Below the pieces are notes generated by a model. It was not told the DNA's origin. It was given only the letters and a program-made list of their open reading frames with translations, and searched no databases. From CAG-390 sp045644325 (GTDB taxonomy: Bacteria > Bacillota > Clostridia > Oscillospirales > CAG-272): a stretch of 27,491 nt of DNA. Positions 15,111 to 22,611 of the stretch are shown here, one piece after another. Positions within the stretch are counted from its first letter, which is position 1. Each line of letters starts with the position of its first letter. Both the position numbers and the translations under genes were made by a program. The stretch lies in contig JAZRGT010000023.1 in NCBI GenBank assembly GCA_045644325.1, positions 1 to 27,491 of the forward strand. The letters are read 5' to 3'.

Positions 15111-16268
15111 ATGAGTAATAAAAAAGAAAACGCATCCTGCCCGATGAAGAAGACCTCTATCGGCGGTCAGGCTTTGCTTGAAGGCATAATGATGCGCGGC
15201 CCGAAAAAGAGCGCGATGGCGGTCAGACGTCCCGACGGCGAGATGGTCGTTGAGGTCAGCGACCTCAAGAGCGCGGACCGCAAGGGATTCCTCAAATGGC
15301 CCATTGTCCGCGGTGTCGTCGGATTTGTCGATTCAATGACCGTCGGCTATCAGGCTATGATGCGCTCGGCGGAGCTTTCGGGACTCGACGAGGCAATCGA
15401 AGAGGAAGAAAGAGAAAAGGCAGCAAAGAAAGCCGCAAAGGAGCAGGCTAAAAAGGCAAAGAAGCTCGGCATTACCGTCGAGGAGCTTGCAGAAAAGGAA
15501 TCGGCAGAGAAAGCGCCTGCTCCCGAAACCGAAACTGTAACCGAAACCGAAGAGCCTGTGAAAGAAGCTGTTCCCGAAAAGAAGGAAGAGAAGAAGGATA
15601 CCTCGGGTATGATGACGGGTATTATGGTCGTCGCACTCATCCTCGGCCTCGGACTTGCGATGCTCCTTTTCAAGGTTCTCCCCGAATCTATTTATGAGCT
15701 TCTCACTTGGACTATTCCCTCGCTTGAAGGAGAGGGATATTGGTTCAACCTCATCCGCGCGGCTATCACGGGCGTGGTCAAGATCGCGATAATGGTCGCA
15801 TATATGGCGGCTGTTGCGCTTATGAAGGATATCAAGCGCACCTTTATGTACCACGGCGCGGAGCATAAGACTATCTTCTGCTACGAGCAGGGACTTGAAC
15901 TCACCGTTGAGAACGTCCGCCGTCAGTCGAGATTCCATCCCCGTTGCGGAACCTCCTTCCTCATTCTGATGCTTCTCGTTTCGATAGTTGTCAATATGTT
16001 CATCCCCGCAACACTCGTTGATCATAAGATCCTCAATATCATCGCGAGAACCGGCATCGGTCTTCTCACCCTCCCCTTCATTATGGGCATCGGATACGAG
16101 CTTATCCGCTTCGCTGGCAGACACGATAATCTCTTTACGAGAATAATCTCCGCCCCCGGCGTATGGCTTCAGCATATCACCACCAAGGAGCCCGATGACT
16201 CTATGATCGAGTGCGCCATCGCCGCCGTTAAGGAAGTCATTCCCGAGGACGGAAGCGATAATTGGTAA
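15111..16268 (+). CDS. DUF1385 family membrane protein (YqhQ-like)
   Basis: This 385-residue protein has the DUF1385 architecture. The N-terminal SIGGQALLEGIMMRGP motif is followed by WPIVRGVVGFVDSMTVGYQAMMRSAE. Several membrane helices (from about 167 on) follow. The conserved YHGAEHK (H248, E251, H252) and SRFHPRCGTSF (H276, C279) stretches resemble a metal-binding site. Function is not established for the family. It is longer than usual because of a charged Ala/Lys/Glu/Pro linker at about 93-163 between the N-terminal domain and the first helix. In many Clostridia this gene precedes prmC-prfA; here it precedes a palindromic repeat and a GNAT gene. The start ATG has AAAGGAAA upstream. Confidence 0.9.
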   Translation: MSNKKENASCPMKKTSIGGQALLEGIMMRGPKKSAMAVRRPDGEMVVEVSDLKSADRKGFLKWPIVRGVVGFVDSMTVGYQAMMRSAELSGLDEAIEEEEREKAAKKAAKEQAKKAKKLGITVEELAEKESAEKAPAPETETVTETEEPVKEAVPEKKEEKKDTSGMMTGIMVVALILGLGLAMLLFKVLPESIYELLTWTIPSLEGEGYWFNLIRAAITGVVKIAIMVAYMAAVALMKDIKRTFMYHGAEHKTIFCYEQGLELTVENVRRQSRFHPRCGTSFLILMLLVSIVVNMFIPATLVDHKILNIIARTGIGLLTLPFIMGIGYELIRFAGRHDNLFTRIISAPGVWLQHITTKEPDDSMIECAIAAVKEVIPEDGSDNW

Positions 16269-16270
16269 AT

Positions 16271-16420
16271 TCAAAATGCAGAATGCAAAATGCAAAATTA
16301 TAATTTATAGGTGAATTTTCTCACTTTGTTCGAAAATTATTTTATTATAATACTTTTCGGGCTTGCACGAAAAGTTACCTTCATTTTGCATTTTGCATTT
16401 ATAATTTTGCATTATTTTAA
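16271..16420. repeat. MITE-like palindromic intergenic repeat
   Basis: Short reiterated AATGCAAAATGCAAAAT blocks on the left (16273-16303) recur in inverted orientation on the right (16381-16413), including AATGCAAAATTATAA in both arms. Between them lie two hairpins: AATTTTC/GAAAATT (16314-16320, 16332-16338) and ACTTTTCG/CGAAAAGT (16352-16359, 16368-16375). A TATAAT at 16346-16351 could serve as a -10 for the GNAT gene. The element fills nearly the whole gap between two genes and has no coding potential. Confidence 0.75.
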
Positions 16421-16432
16421 GGACGAGCGTCT

Positions 16433-17020
16433 ATGTTACAAAGAACTGTAAAACGAGTCTTTACGAGAATTCCCACGCTTATGACGCGCCGCTTGACTTT
16501 GCGTGCGATGAAGCCAATCGACTCTTACGATATGTTTGAATACGCGCACCGTGCGGACGTTACGCGCTATCTGACCTGGCAACCGCATCCCTCGCGCGAA
16601 TATACTCGCGACTATCTCGAATTCATCGGCAAATGCTACCGAAACGGTGAGTTTTACGATTGGGCGCTTATCTGGTGCGCCGACGGAGAATACCGCGAGA
16701 AAATGATCGGTACTTGTGGGTTCACCCGATTTGATTACGATAACAACGCTGCCGAGGTCGGCTACGTCATCAATCCCGAATACCGAGGCAGAGGTATCGC
16801 ACCCGAAGCTCTCGAGCGAGTGCTTGAATTCGGTTTTACCGAGCTGAAGCTCAACCGCATCGAGGCAAGATACATCGTCGGCAACGAGGTCTCGCGCCGT
16901 GTTATGGAAAAGGTCGGAATGAGATTCGAGGGCGTGCGCCGTCAGTCGCTCCTTAACCGAGGCGATTACGTTGACGTCGGCTATTGCTCGATCCTCGCGA
17001 GCGAGTATTTTGCAAAATGA
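16433..17020 (+). CDS. GNAT N-acetyltransferase (RimJ/RimL-like)
   Basis: This 195-residue acetyl-CoA-dependent acetyltransferase is of the RimJ/RimL (Acetyltransf_3) type. It begins with the family strand TRRLTLRAMKPIDSYDMFEYA and has the acetyl-CoA loop YRGRGIAPEAL. It ends with LNRIEARYIVGNEVSRRVMEKVGMRFEGV, the usual C-terminal signature of enzymes that acetylate ribosomal protein N-termini or small molecules. The substrate is unknown. The start ATG follows AAGGA at 16419-16423. Its stop overlaps the next start (ATGA), so the two genes are coupled. Confidence 0.9.
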   Translation: MLQRTVKRVFTRIPTLMTRRLTLRAMKPIDSYDMFEYAHRADVTRYLTWQPHPSREYTRDYLEFIGKCYRNGEFYDWALIWCADGEYREKMIGTCGFTRFDYDNNAAEVGYVINPEYRGRGIAPEALERVLEFGFTELKLNRIEARYIVGNEVSRRVMEKVGMRFEGVRRQSLLNRGDYVDVGYCSILASEYFAK

Positions 17021-17412
17021 AAAAAGAAAATCTTATGCCGCGCGCGTCTTACGCTTTGGCGTTCGCCGCGATCCTGGTAATCGAAATCCTCATCGCGCTT
17101 TTCGTCCGCGACAGCTTTATCAGACCTTACGGCGGAGATATACTTGTAACAATACTGATATGCTGTTTTGTGCGGATGATATTTATGGGAAAAATACCGC
17201 TTTTGCCGCTGTGGGTATTTCTTTTCGCGGTCGTGGTTGAGGTCTTGCAGTATTTTGATATCGTTTCGATCCTCGGCTTGGGTGATATAAAATTTTTTGT
17301 CGTATTGATCGGAAACAGCTTTTCCGTGGTCGACATACTGTGCTATGCGATCGGGTGCTTGTTATTTCACTTGCGCGAAAAACTGAATAGTCTTATCTTT
17401 CGGTGTCAATAA
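17017..17412 (+). CDS. DUF2809 family membrane protein
   Basis: This 131-residue membrane protein has about four hydrophobic helices. The stretch IRPYGGDILVTILICCFVR near residue 34, the middle EVLQYFDI, and the end NSFSVVDILCYAIGCLL correspond to the conserved GD, E..Q and D-x-x-Y-x-x-G positions of DUF2809 proteins. Function is unknown in the family. ATG at 17017 overlaps the GNAT stop by four bases and is preferred over an earlier in-frame start at 16984, which would run deep into that gene. It is followed at once by the rubrerythrin leader hairpin, whose left arm begins at its stop codon. Confidence 0.75.
   Translation: MKKENLMPRASYALAFAAILVIEILIALFVRDSFIRPYGGDILVTILICCFVRMIFMGKIPLLPLWVFLFAVVVEVLQYFDIVSILGLGDIKFFVVLIGNSFSVVDILCYAIGCLLFHLREKLNSLIFRCQ
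17371..17399 (+). promoter_or_regulatory. Weak promoter candidate for rubrerythrin
   Basis: TTGCGC (17371-17376), a 17-bp spacer and TATCTT (17394-17399) lie within the end of the DUF2809 gene. A start near 17406 would put the whole leader hairpin in the rubrerythrin mRNA. Confidence 0.3.
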
Positions 17413-17443
17413 TCCTCCTGAACTAAAAAACAGGAGGATTTTT
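17411..17443 (+). promoter_or_regulatory. Leader hairpin containing the rubrerythrin ribosome site
   Basis: AATCCTCCTG (17411-17420) pairs perfectly with CAGGAGGATT (17431-17440), with a ten-base A-rich loop. Ts continue to 17443. The 3' arm holds AGGAGG (17432-17437), nine bases before the rubrerythrin ATG. The same element can end upstream transcription and hide the ribosome site. Which effect dominates is not visible from sequence. Confidence 0.7.
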
Positions 17444-17446
17444 ACT

Positions 17447-18019
17447 ATGAACGCAACAGTTCCCGCACCTACTCCCCTCAAAGACAGGCTTGAGGGCACC
17501 AAAACACAGGAGAATCTCCACACCGCGCTTTCGGGCGAATCGCAGGCGCATCTTCGTTATACCTGGTTTGCCGATAAGGCGAGAAAGGACGGCTACGAGA
17601 AGGTCGCGCAGATCTTTGAGGAGACCGCGAGAAACGAAGCCGAGCACGCGGAGATCTGGTTTACTCTCCTCGGCGGTATGGAGGAGAGCGAAAAGAACCT
17701 TGAGGTAGCCGCCAACGGCGAGCATTTTGAGTGGGATAAGATGTACCGCGAATTTGCCGGGACTGCCAAGGAAGAAGGCTTTGACGAGATCGCGGGCAGA
17801 TTCGAGAGAGTTGCCGCGATCGAGCGCCGCCACGAGGAGAGATATCTTAAATATAAGAAGCAGCTCGACGACGGAAACGCATTCGTCAAGACCGCCGAGG
17901 ACGGCAATACACCGTGGATATGCCTTGCCTGCGGTCAGTTGATCGCGAATGAAACCGCCCCCGAGCATTGCCCCACCTGCGGACACCCCAAGGCGTATTT
18001 CGCGAGATATTCCGAATAG
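17447..18019 (+). CDS. rbr: Rubrerythrin
   Basis: This 190-residue rubrerythrin is a cytoplasmic peroxide reductase that protects anaerobes from hydrogen peroxide. The N-terminal ferritin-like domain has diiron ligands in GESQAHLRY (E31), ARNEAEHAE (E64 to H67) and AAIERRHEERY (E126, H129). The C-terminal rubredoxin knuckles carry C159/C162 and C175/C178, which bind the electron-transfer iron. The length and domain order are standard. It is flanked by two hairpins and so is probably a single-gene unit. The first hairpin overlaps its ribosome site, suggesting post-transcriptional control. Confidence 0.97.
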   Translation: MNATVPAPTPLKDRLEGTKTQENLHTALSGESQAHLRYTWFADKARKDGYEKVAQIFEETARNEAEHAEIWFTLLGGMEESEKNLEVAANGEHFEWDKMYREFAGTAKEEGFDEIAGRFERVAAIERRHEERYLKYKKQLDDGNAFVKTAEDGNTPWICLACGQLIANETAPEHCPTCGHPKAYFARYSE

Positions 18020-18023
18020 AATT

Positions 18024-18054
18024 ATCGCCTCTCTGTTTTAGAGGGGCGATTTTT
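18024..18054 (+). terminator. Rho-independent terminator after rubrerythrin
   Basis: ATCGCCTCTCT (18024-18034) pairs with AGAGGGGCGAT (18040-18050) with one G-T pair. Ts run to 18054. Confidence 0.92.
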
Positions 18055-18063
18055 GATTAGATA

Positions 18064-18092
18064 TTGACTTTTAATATCGGGTATGGTAAAAT
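18064..18092 (+). promoter_or_regulatory. Sigma-A promoter for the BNR lipoprotein
   Basis: TTGACT (18064-18069), a 17-bp spacer and TAAAAT (18087-18092), with TGG before the -10. Confidence 0.78.
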
Positions 18093-18129
18093 TTAATCAG
18101 CAGATTTTGAAAGGAATCGTCACTTATAG

Positions 18130-19353
18130 ATGAAGCGTATCTTGATTATGTTATCATTACTTTCTTTGAGCTGTTTGCTGTTCGGCTGCGGGGATGAACT
18201 CGCGGGGGCTCCCGAGACCACTCTTTTCGAGCAGTCGATCCCGATACAGATTGAGGAATCTGTCTCATCGCCTGAAACAGAGGCGGTGAAAAAGTTGATG
18301 TCGGTATCTTTTGAGAATATTTCGCCTATAAGAGTCACCGTGAAAGGAACCTATCCGAGACTTTATAAGCTTTCGGACGGAACTCTGCTCTGCGGTATCG
18401 ACGGTTATTGCTATCGAAGCGAGGATGATGGGCTTACTTGGTCGAACGGCTTTGATTACCGAAGAGATTATGCGGTCAGAAACTCGGACGGTGTTTTTGA
18501 GCTCACTTGCGCAAACACGGCTTTTTATCAGCTTGAGGACGGCACTCTTCTTGCGGCATACAGAGCTACAGGTTATATTAATAAGGGAAAAACGTTGTTT
18601 TGCACCAAAATTCTCGTAAGCCAAAGCACGGACGGCGGAAAAAGATGGCGTCCGCATTCCACGGTATGTGAGTATTATGACGAAGACGGCAAGACTCGCG
18701 GCGTATGGGAACCGCATTTCGGTTTGATCGACGGAGTTCTTACCTGCTTTTACGCAAACGACAGCTTTGACGTGGTGGAAAAATATCAGAATATCGAATA
18801 TATGCAGTGGATCGATGGCGAGTGGAAGAACAGAACTGTTGTTTCAAACGGCGATGCTCACAACTCGCGCGACGGTATGCCCGTATGGCAGAGGCTTTCA
18901 AACGGAAAATATATCTGCGCGATAGAGGGCTGGGTGCCGGGTGGGACTGCGCTTTGCATTAAGCTTCTTTGGTCGGATGACGGTGTGAATTGGTCACAGC
19001 CCGTGATCGTTTACCGCGCTAAAAACGGAACCTGCGGTGCGCCATACGTTGTTGAGCTCCCGACGGGACAGCTTTACCTGACTTTCCAGACGAACGAAAA
19101 TTTCAAGGGAAGTGCGCCGCTGGCTGAACCGAAAATGTACGGCATAATTTCCGACGGAACGCCGATCGAAAAAATATCCGCCAAGAATTTCTCAAAGCCC
19201 GAGAACGTCTTCGGTATTGCAAATGGAGAATACGGACTTTGGAATTCGATATATCTTTCGGATAAATATCTTTACATAGCAACACACACGAATTATTCCG
19301 AACTCCCCGGAACGCTTATAAAGAGAATTGCGATCAACGATCTCTATGAATAA
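18130..19353 (+). CDS. BNR/Asp-box (sialidase-like) lipoprotein
   Basis: This 407-residue predicted surface lipoprotein has a signal peptide ending in the lipobox LFGC (C20), a Ser/Glu-rich linker to about 55, and then a beta-propeller domain. Three Asp-box repeats are visible: SEDDGLTW (97-104), STDGGKRW (166-173) and WSDDGVNW (281-288). The motif GVWEPHFGL near 181-189 resembles sialidase-superfamily glycosidases, including GH93-type exo-arabinanases. I cannot place it in one GH family. The sialidase Arg triad and FRIP motif are not evident, so sialic acid is not a safe guess. The start at 18130 follows an in-frame stop, and AAGGA is about 14 bases upstream, longer than usual. It has its own promoter and terminator. 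Confidence 0.78.
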   Translation: MKRILIMLSLLSLSCLLFGCGDELAGAPETTLFEQSIPIQIEESVSSPETEAVKKLMSVSFENISPIRVTVKGTYPRLYKLSDGTLLCGIDGYCYRSEDDGLTWSNGFDYRRDYAVRNSDGVFELTCANTAFYQLEDGTLLAAYRATGYINKGKTLFCTKILVSQSTDGGKRWRPHSTVCEYYDEDGKTRGVWEPHFGLIDGVLTCFYANDSFDVVEKYQNIEYMQWIDGEWKNRTVVSNGDAHNSRDGMPVWQRLSNGKYICAIEGWVPGGTALCIKLLWSDDGVNWSQPVIVYRAKNGTCGAPYVVELPTGQLYLTFQTNENFKGSAPLAEPKMYGIISDGTPIEKISAKNFSKPENVFGIANGEYGLWNSIYLSDKYLYIATHTNYSELPGTLIKRIAINDLYE

Positions 19354-19356
19354 AAC

Positions 19357-19388
19357 ACGACCTGCAGCGGCGCTGCAGTTCGTTTTTT
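19357..19388. terminator. Strong terminator between the convergent BNR and uraA genes
   Basis: ACGA plus CTGCAGCG (19357-19369) pairs with CGCTGCAG plus TCGT (19371-19383), with one C-T mismatch. T-run 19383-19388 on the plus strand and four Ts on the minus strand suggest that it serves both genes. Confidence 0.9.
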
Positions 19389-19393
19389 AAGTA

Positions 19394-20758
19394 TTATTTT
19401 CTTGCCTTGTTAAGGAGAAGGTTAACGATGATACGGAGGATGAGTGCGCAAGCGATTGCGGTGATGGTTACCTTGCCGATAGCCATTGCCATGCCGCCGA
19501 TACCGGTGATGAGGATTACCGATGCGGTGAAGAGGTTTGCGTTCTGCTCAAGGTCGATCTTCTGGATCATCTTAAGACCCGAAACTGCGATGAAGCCGTA
19601 AAGGGTGATACATACGCCGCCCATTACGCATCCGGGAATCGAATCAAGGAATGCAACGAAGGGAGAGATGAAGGATACGATCATCGACATAATAGCGGTA
19701 ACGGTGATAGTGATGACCGATGCGTTCTTGGTGATAGCTACACATCCGACAGACTCGCCGTATGTGGTGTTGGGGCAGCCGCCGAAGATCGAGCCAACCA
19801 AGGAGCCTACGCCGTCACCGAGAAGGGTTCTGTGAAGTCCGGGCTCTTCAAGAAGATCGGACTCAATGATGGAAGAGAGGTTCTTGTGGTCTGCGATGTG
19901 CTCTGCAAATACTACGAATGCAACGGGAACGTAAGCAACGATAACGGTTGCAAGGAAGGAGACGTTGAATTCGCCCGTGCCCTTGAGAGCGGTGAGGAAG
20001 GTGAACTCGGGAACTGCAACGAAGGTGGAAAGTCCAACGCCTTCCGCAACGAGTGCCTTGAAGGGAGCAAAGTCAACGATCTGAATAGCTGCGTTATCGG
20101 TTGCGATACCGATGAGGGTGAATACGAGACCTACTGCATAGCCCGAAAGGATACCGATGATGAAGGGGATGAGCTTGACCATCTTCTTACCGTAGGTGGA
20201 GCAGATGATGACTACGAGCATAGTAACGATCGCGCAAACGAAGGATACCCAAAGAGTGGGGGACATAATGAACGCACCGTTGCCGTCCTGAGGACCGTAG
20301 GAGAATACGTCATTGACAGCAGCGCCTGCGAGGGAGAGACCGATGAGGGCAACTGTCGGACCGATAACAACGGGAGGCATAAGGGTGTTGATCCACTTAA
20401 CGCCTGCAAATTTAACAACGAGAGCGATGATAACGTAAACAAGAGCCGCAGAAGCCGCACCGATCAGAAGACCGAGGAAGCCGAGCTGCATCGAGGTCGC
20501 GCCAGCAAATGCCGCGAGCATCGAGGGAATGAATGCGAATGAGGAGCCGAGGAATACGGGGCTCTTGAACTTTGTGAAGAGCTGATAGATGATGGTACCA
20601 GCGCCCGCACCGAAAAGTGCTGCGGAAGCCGTCATGCCGTTTCCTACGATAGCGGGAACTGCGATGGTTGCCGCCATAATAGCGAGAAGCTGCTGGATCG
20701 CGAAGACGATAAGCTGACCGAATTTCGGCTTATCCTTTACGTTGTAGATGAGTTGCAT
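19394..20758 (-). CDS. uraA: Uracil permease (NCS2 family)
   Basis: This 454-residue membrane transporter of the nucleobase-cation symporter-2 family probably imports uracil. The N-terminal FGQLIVFAIQQLLAIMAATIAVPAIVG is the hallmark of UraA/PyrP. The GGCPNTTYGESVGCVAITKNAS motif is the conserved NCS2 substrate-binding region in the form seen in uracil permeases. Twelve to fourteen helices are expected and the hydrophobic pattern agrees. The start at 20758 is chosen because AGGAGG sits eight bases upstream on the minus strand; the open frame extends 24 codons further without a ribosome site. It is transcribed from an extended -10 promoter with a short hairpin leader, divergent from the murE-like gene. 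Xanthine specificity cannot be fully excluded. Confidence 0.92.
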   Translation of the reverse strand: MQLIYNVKDKPKFGQLIVFAIQQLLAIMAATIAVPAIVGNGMTASAALFGAGAGTIIYQLFTKFKSPVFLGSSFAFIPSMLAAFAGATSMQLGFLGLLIGAASAALVYVIIALVVKFAGVKWINTLMPPVVIGPTVALIGLSLAGAAVNDVFSYGPQDGNGAFIMSPTLWVSFVCAIVTMLVVIICSTYGKKMVKLIPFIIGILSGYAVGLVFTLIGIATDNAAIQIVDFAPFKALVAEGVGLSTFVAVPEFTFLTALKGTGEFNVSFLATVIVAYVPVAFVVFAEHIADHKNLSSIIESDLLEEPGLHRTLLGDGVGSLVGSIFGGCPNTTYGESVGCVAITKNASVITITVTAIMSMIVSFISPFVAFLDSIPGCVMGGVCITLYGFIAVSGLKMIQKIDLEQNANLFTASVILITGIGGMAMAIGKVTITAIACALILRIIVNLLLNKARK

Positions 20759-20779
20759 AAGATGTCCTCCTTGTTTTTT

Positions 20780-20808
20780 CGAAAAACGCCAAACTGCGCG
20801 CTTTTTCG
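20780..20808 (-). promoter_or_regulatory. Hairpin in the uraA mRNA leader
   Basis: CGAAAAACGC at 20780-20789 pairs with GCG at 20798-20800 and TTTTTCG at 20802-20808, with one bulged base. It lies between the predicted transcription start and the AGGAGG site. No PyrR-type binding loop or antiterminator alternative was recognised. Confidence 0.45.
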
Positions 20809-20820
20809 GTTTCTTCCTAT

Positions 20821-20849
20821 ATAATATCATATTTTTTGCAAAAAGTAAA
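20821..20849 (-). promoter_or_regulatory. Sigma-A promoter for uraA
   Basis: On the minus strand: TTTACT (20849-20844), a 17-bp spacer and TATTAT (20826-20821), with TGA before the -10. A 12-bp palindrome TTTTTGCAAAAA (20833-20844) occupies most of the spacer and could be an operator. Confidence 0.75.
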
Positions 20850-20939
20850 GTGAAAATCGAAATAATTTTTTCATATTTTGTTGAAAAAACGATTGTAATT
20901 GAGATTTAAGATTTCTTTTGTGTTTTTTTGAAACTGCTA

Positions 20940-20968
20940 TTGCAAAACGGCGGGAAAAGTGATATAAT
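20940..20968 (+). promoter_or_regulatory. Sigma-A promoter for the murE-like gene
   Basis: TTGCAA (20940-20945), a 17-bp spacer and TATAAT (20963-20968), with TGA before the -10. The -35 hexamer is identical to that of the PRPP synthetase promoter. Confidence 0.82.
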
Positions 20969-21001
20969 TAATTTGATTTATCCCAAAAAGGAACAATGCA
21001 A

Positions 21002-22537
21002 ATGATTAATAAGATTTATAAAATTAAAGATTTCATAGAAGCACTCGATAATTCGGGTATGCTGATGGGCACCGATATGTGGGATTCTTATGCCGAGATC
21101 GAGGTCACCAATCTCACCTTTGACTCGCGCAAGGTCACACCCAGCACTCTCTTTATCGCCAAGGGCGTTCACTTTAAGGAGGAGTATCTCTTTTCCTCGC
21201 TCGAGAAGGGAGCGGTAGCGTATATCAGCGACCGCATAATTGCGGGCAGAGAGAAGTATATCGCCGTAAATGATATTCGCGGTGCGATGGCTCTCATTTC
21301 AAGAATGTTCTACTGCGATCCGCAGACCGATCTGACCACATTCGCCGTAACGGGCACCAAGGGCAAGACCACGACCTGCTATTACTTAAAGGAAATCCTC
21401 GATACCTATGCCGCAGATACCTCCACTCGCGAGTGCGGTTTTATGTCCACTATCGACACCTACGACGGCATCGAGCGCTTTGAATCGACCAATACCACTC
21501 CCGAATCCCCCGACGTTTGGCGCCATTTCTCGAACGCGGTAAAGTCGGGCATCGAGAATTACGTTGTTGAGGTTTCGGCTCAGGCTCTTAAATATCAGCG
21601 AGTCGAGGGCGTGACCTTTAACGTAGCGGGATTTACGAATATCGACAACGACCACATCAGCGAAGTCGAGCATCCCACCTTTGAGGATTATTTCTATTCC
21701 AAGCTCAAGCTTTTCGATAACTGCCGTGTCGCTTGCGTAAATACCGAAGATCCCAAAAGCGATATTATGCTCAACTATATAAACGGAAGAGTTCCCGTTA
21801 TCACCTTCGGTTTTAATGAGGGGGATACGATCTACTGTAAGTCTGTTGAAACACTCGCGGACGGCATTTACTTTGACGTCGTGACCCCCCTTTGGGAAAG
21901 AAGAATGAAGATCACGATGCCGGGCGAGTTCAACGTGAAGAACGCGCTTTGCGCGATCGCTATGACCTACGCCGTCGGAATTCCGCCCGAGTCAATGGAG
22001 AAGGCACTTGCCGTTGCGCGCACAGCGGGCAGAATGCAGGTGTTCAAGAGCGAGGATGAAAAGGTCATCGTCATCGTTGACTACGCACATAACAAAAACA
22101 GCTTTGAAACGCTTTGCGAATACGTTTGCCGTACCTATCCCGATCGCAAGAAGATCGCGTGCTTCGGTCTTCATGGCTCAAAGTCGCAGAACAGACGCGA
22201 GGAGGTCGGAAAGATCGTCGGCGCATGCTGTGACTATGCCGTCATTTGTGAAAAGGATCCCGCTGACGAGCCGTTTGAGAAGATCGCTCGCGAGATCACA
22301 GTGCATCTTGAAGCGCTCGGATGCCCCTTTGACGTAGAAGAGCTCCGAGGCGATGCCATTCGCCGTGCGGTGTTCGCTGATATCGGCGAGAGCGTAATTA
22401 TGTTTGCCGGCAGAGGTGCGGAAACTCACGTTATCCGTAAGGGCGCGGTGCTTCATTATCCCTCCGATATCGAAACCACCATCAAGGCTCTCGGCGAGTA
22501 TGATGCAGAGATGGCTGCAAAAAAAGCGTCGGTTTGA
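21002..22537 (+). CDS. murE: MurE-like Mur ligase (UDP-MurNAc-tripeptide synthetase type)
   Basis: This protein of about 511 residues has the three-domain MurE layout: an N-terminal UDP-binding domain (TNLTFDSRKVTPSTLFIAKG), an ATPase centre and a C-terminal amino-acid-binding domain. The P-loop reads GTKGKTT (108-114) in place of the usual GTNGKTT. The signature EVSSHAL reads EVSAQAL (190-196). At the position of the DNPR motif, which marks meso-diaminopimelate enzymes, it has KDPADEP (418-424), closer to the DNPANDDP of lysine-adding enzymes. It therefore belongs to a divergent MurE clade whose amino-acid substrate is unsure. ATG at 21002 is preferred over 20996 because AAAGGA is then nine bases upstream. 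It is monocistronic or weakly linked to the next gene. Confidence 0.82.
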   Translation: MINKIYKIKDFIEALDNSGMLMGTDMWDSYAEIEVTNLTFDSRKVTPSTLFIAKGVHFKEEYLFSSLEKGAVAYISDRIIAGREKYIAVNDIRGAMALISRMFYCDPQTDLTTFAVTGTKGKTTTCYYLKEILDTYAADTSTRECGFMSTIDTYDGIERFESTNTTPESPDVWRHFSNAVKSGIENYVVEVSAQALKYQRVEGVTFNVAGFTNIDNDHISEVEHPTFEDYFYSKLKLFDNCRVACVNTEDPKSDIMLNYINGRVPVITFGFNEGDTIYCKSVETLADGIYFDVVTPLWERRMKITMPGEFNVKNALCAIAMTYAVGIPPESMEKALAVARTAGRMQVFKSEDEKVIVIVDYAHNKNSFETLCEYVCRTYPDRKKIACFGLHGSKSQNRREEVGKIVGACCDYAVICEKDPADEPFEKIAREITVHLEALGCPFDVEELRGDAIRRAVFADIGESVIMFAGRGAETHVIRKGAVLHYPSDIETTIKALGEYDAEMAAKKASV

Positions 22538-22573
22538 GCACTTTTATAGGCTTTTTCGGCAAATGAAATGAAA

Positions 22574-22605
22574 TTTTGCAAGAAAAGTCCGAAAGAATTG
22601 CAAAA
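22574..22605. promoter_or_regulatory. Inverted repeat upstream of the rpiR promoter (operator candidate)
   Basis: TTTTGCAA (22574-22581) and TTGCAAAA (22598-22605) are perfect inverted copies with centres 24 bp apart. They end six bases before the -35. No T-run follows, so a regulator site is more likely than a terminator. Confidence 0.45.
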
Positions 22606-22611
22606 AATCAC

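Noticed and set aside
16271..16420. CRISPR array
   Set aside because: The AATGCAAA units are tandem or degenerate and inverted, with no regular unique spacers and no cas genes.
19832..20542. 236-codon plus-strand open frame rich in Asp, Glu, Asn and Gly
   Set aside because: Antisense to the uracil permease. The odd acidic composition is explained by reading hydrophobic codons backwards.
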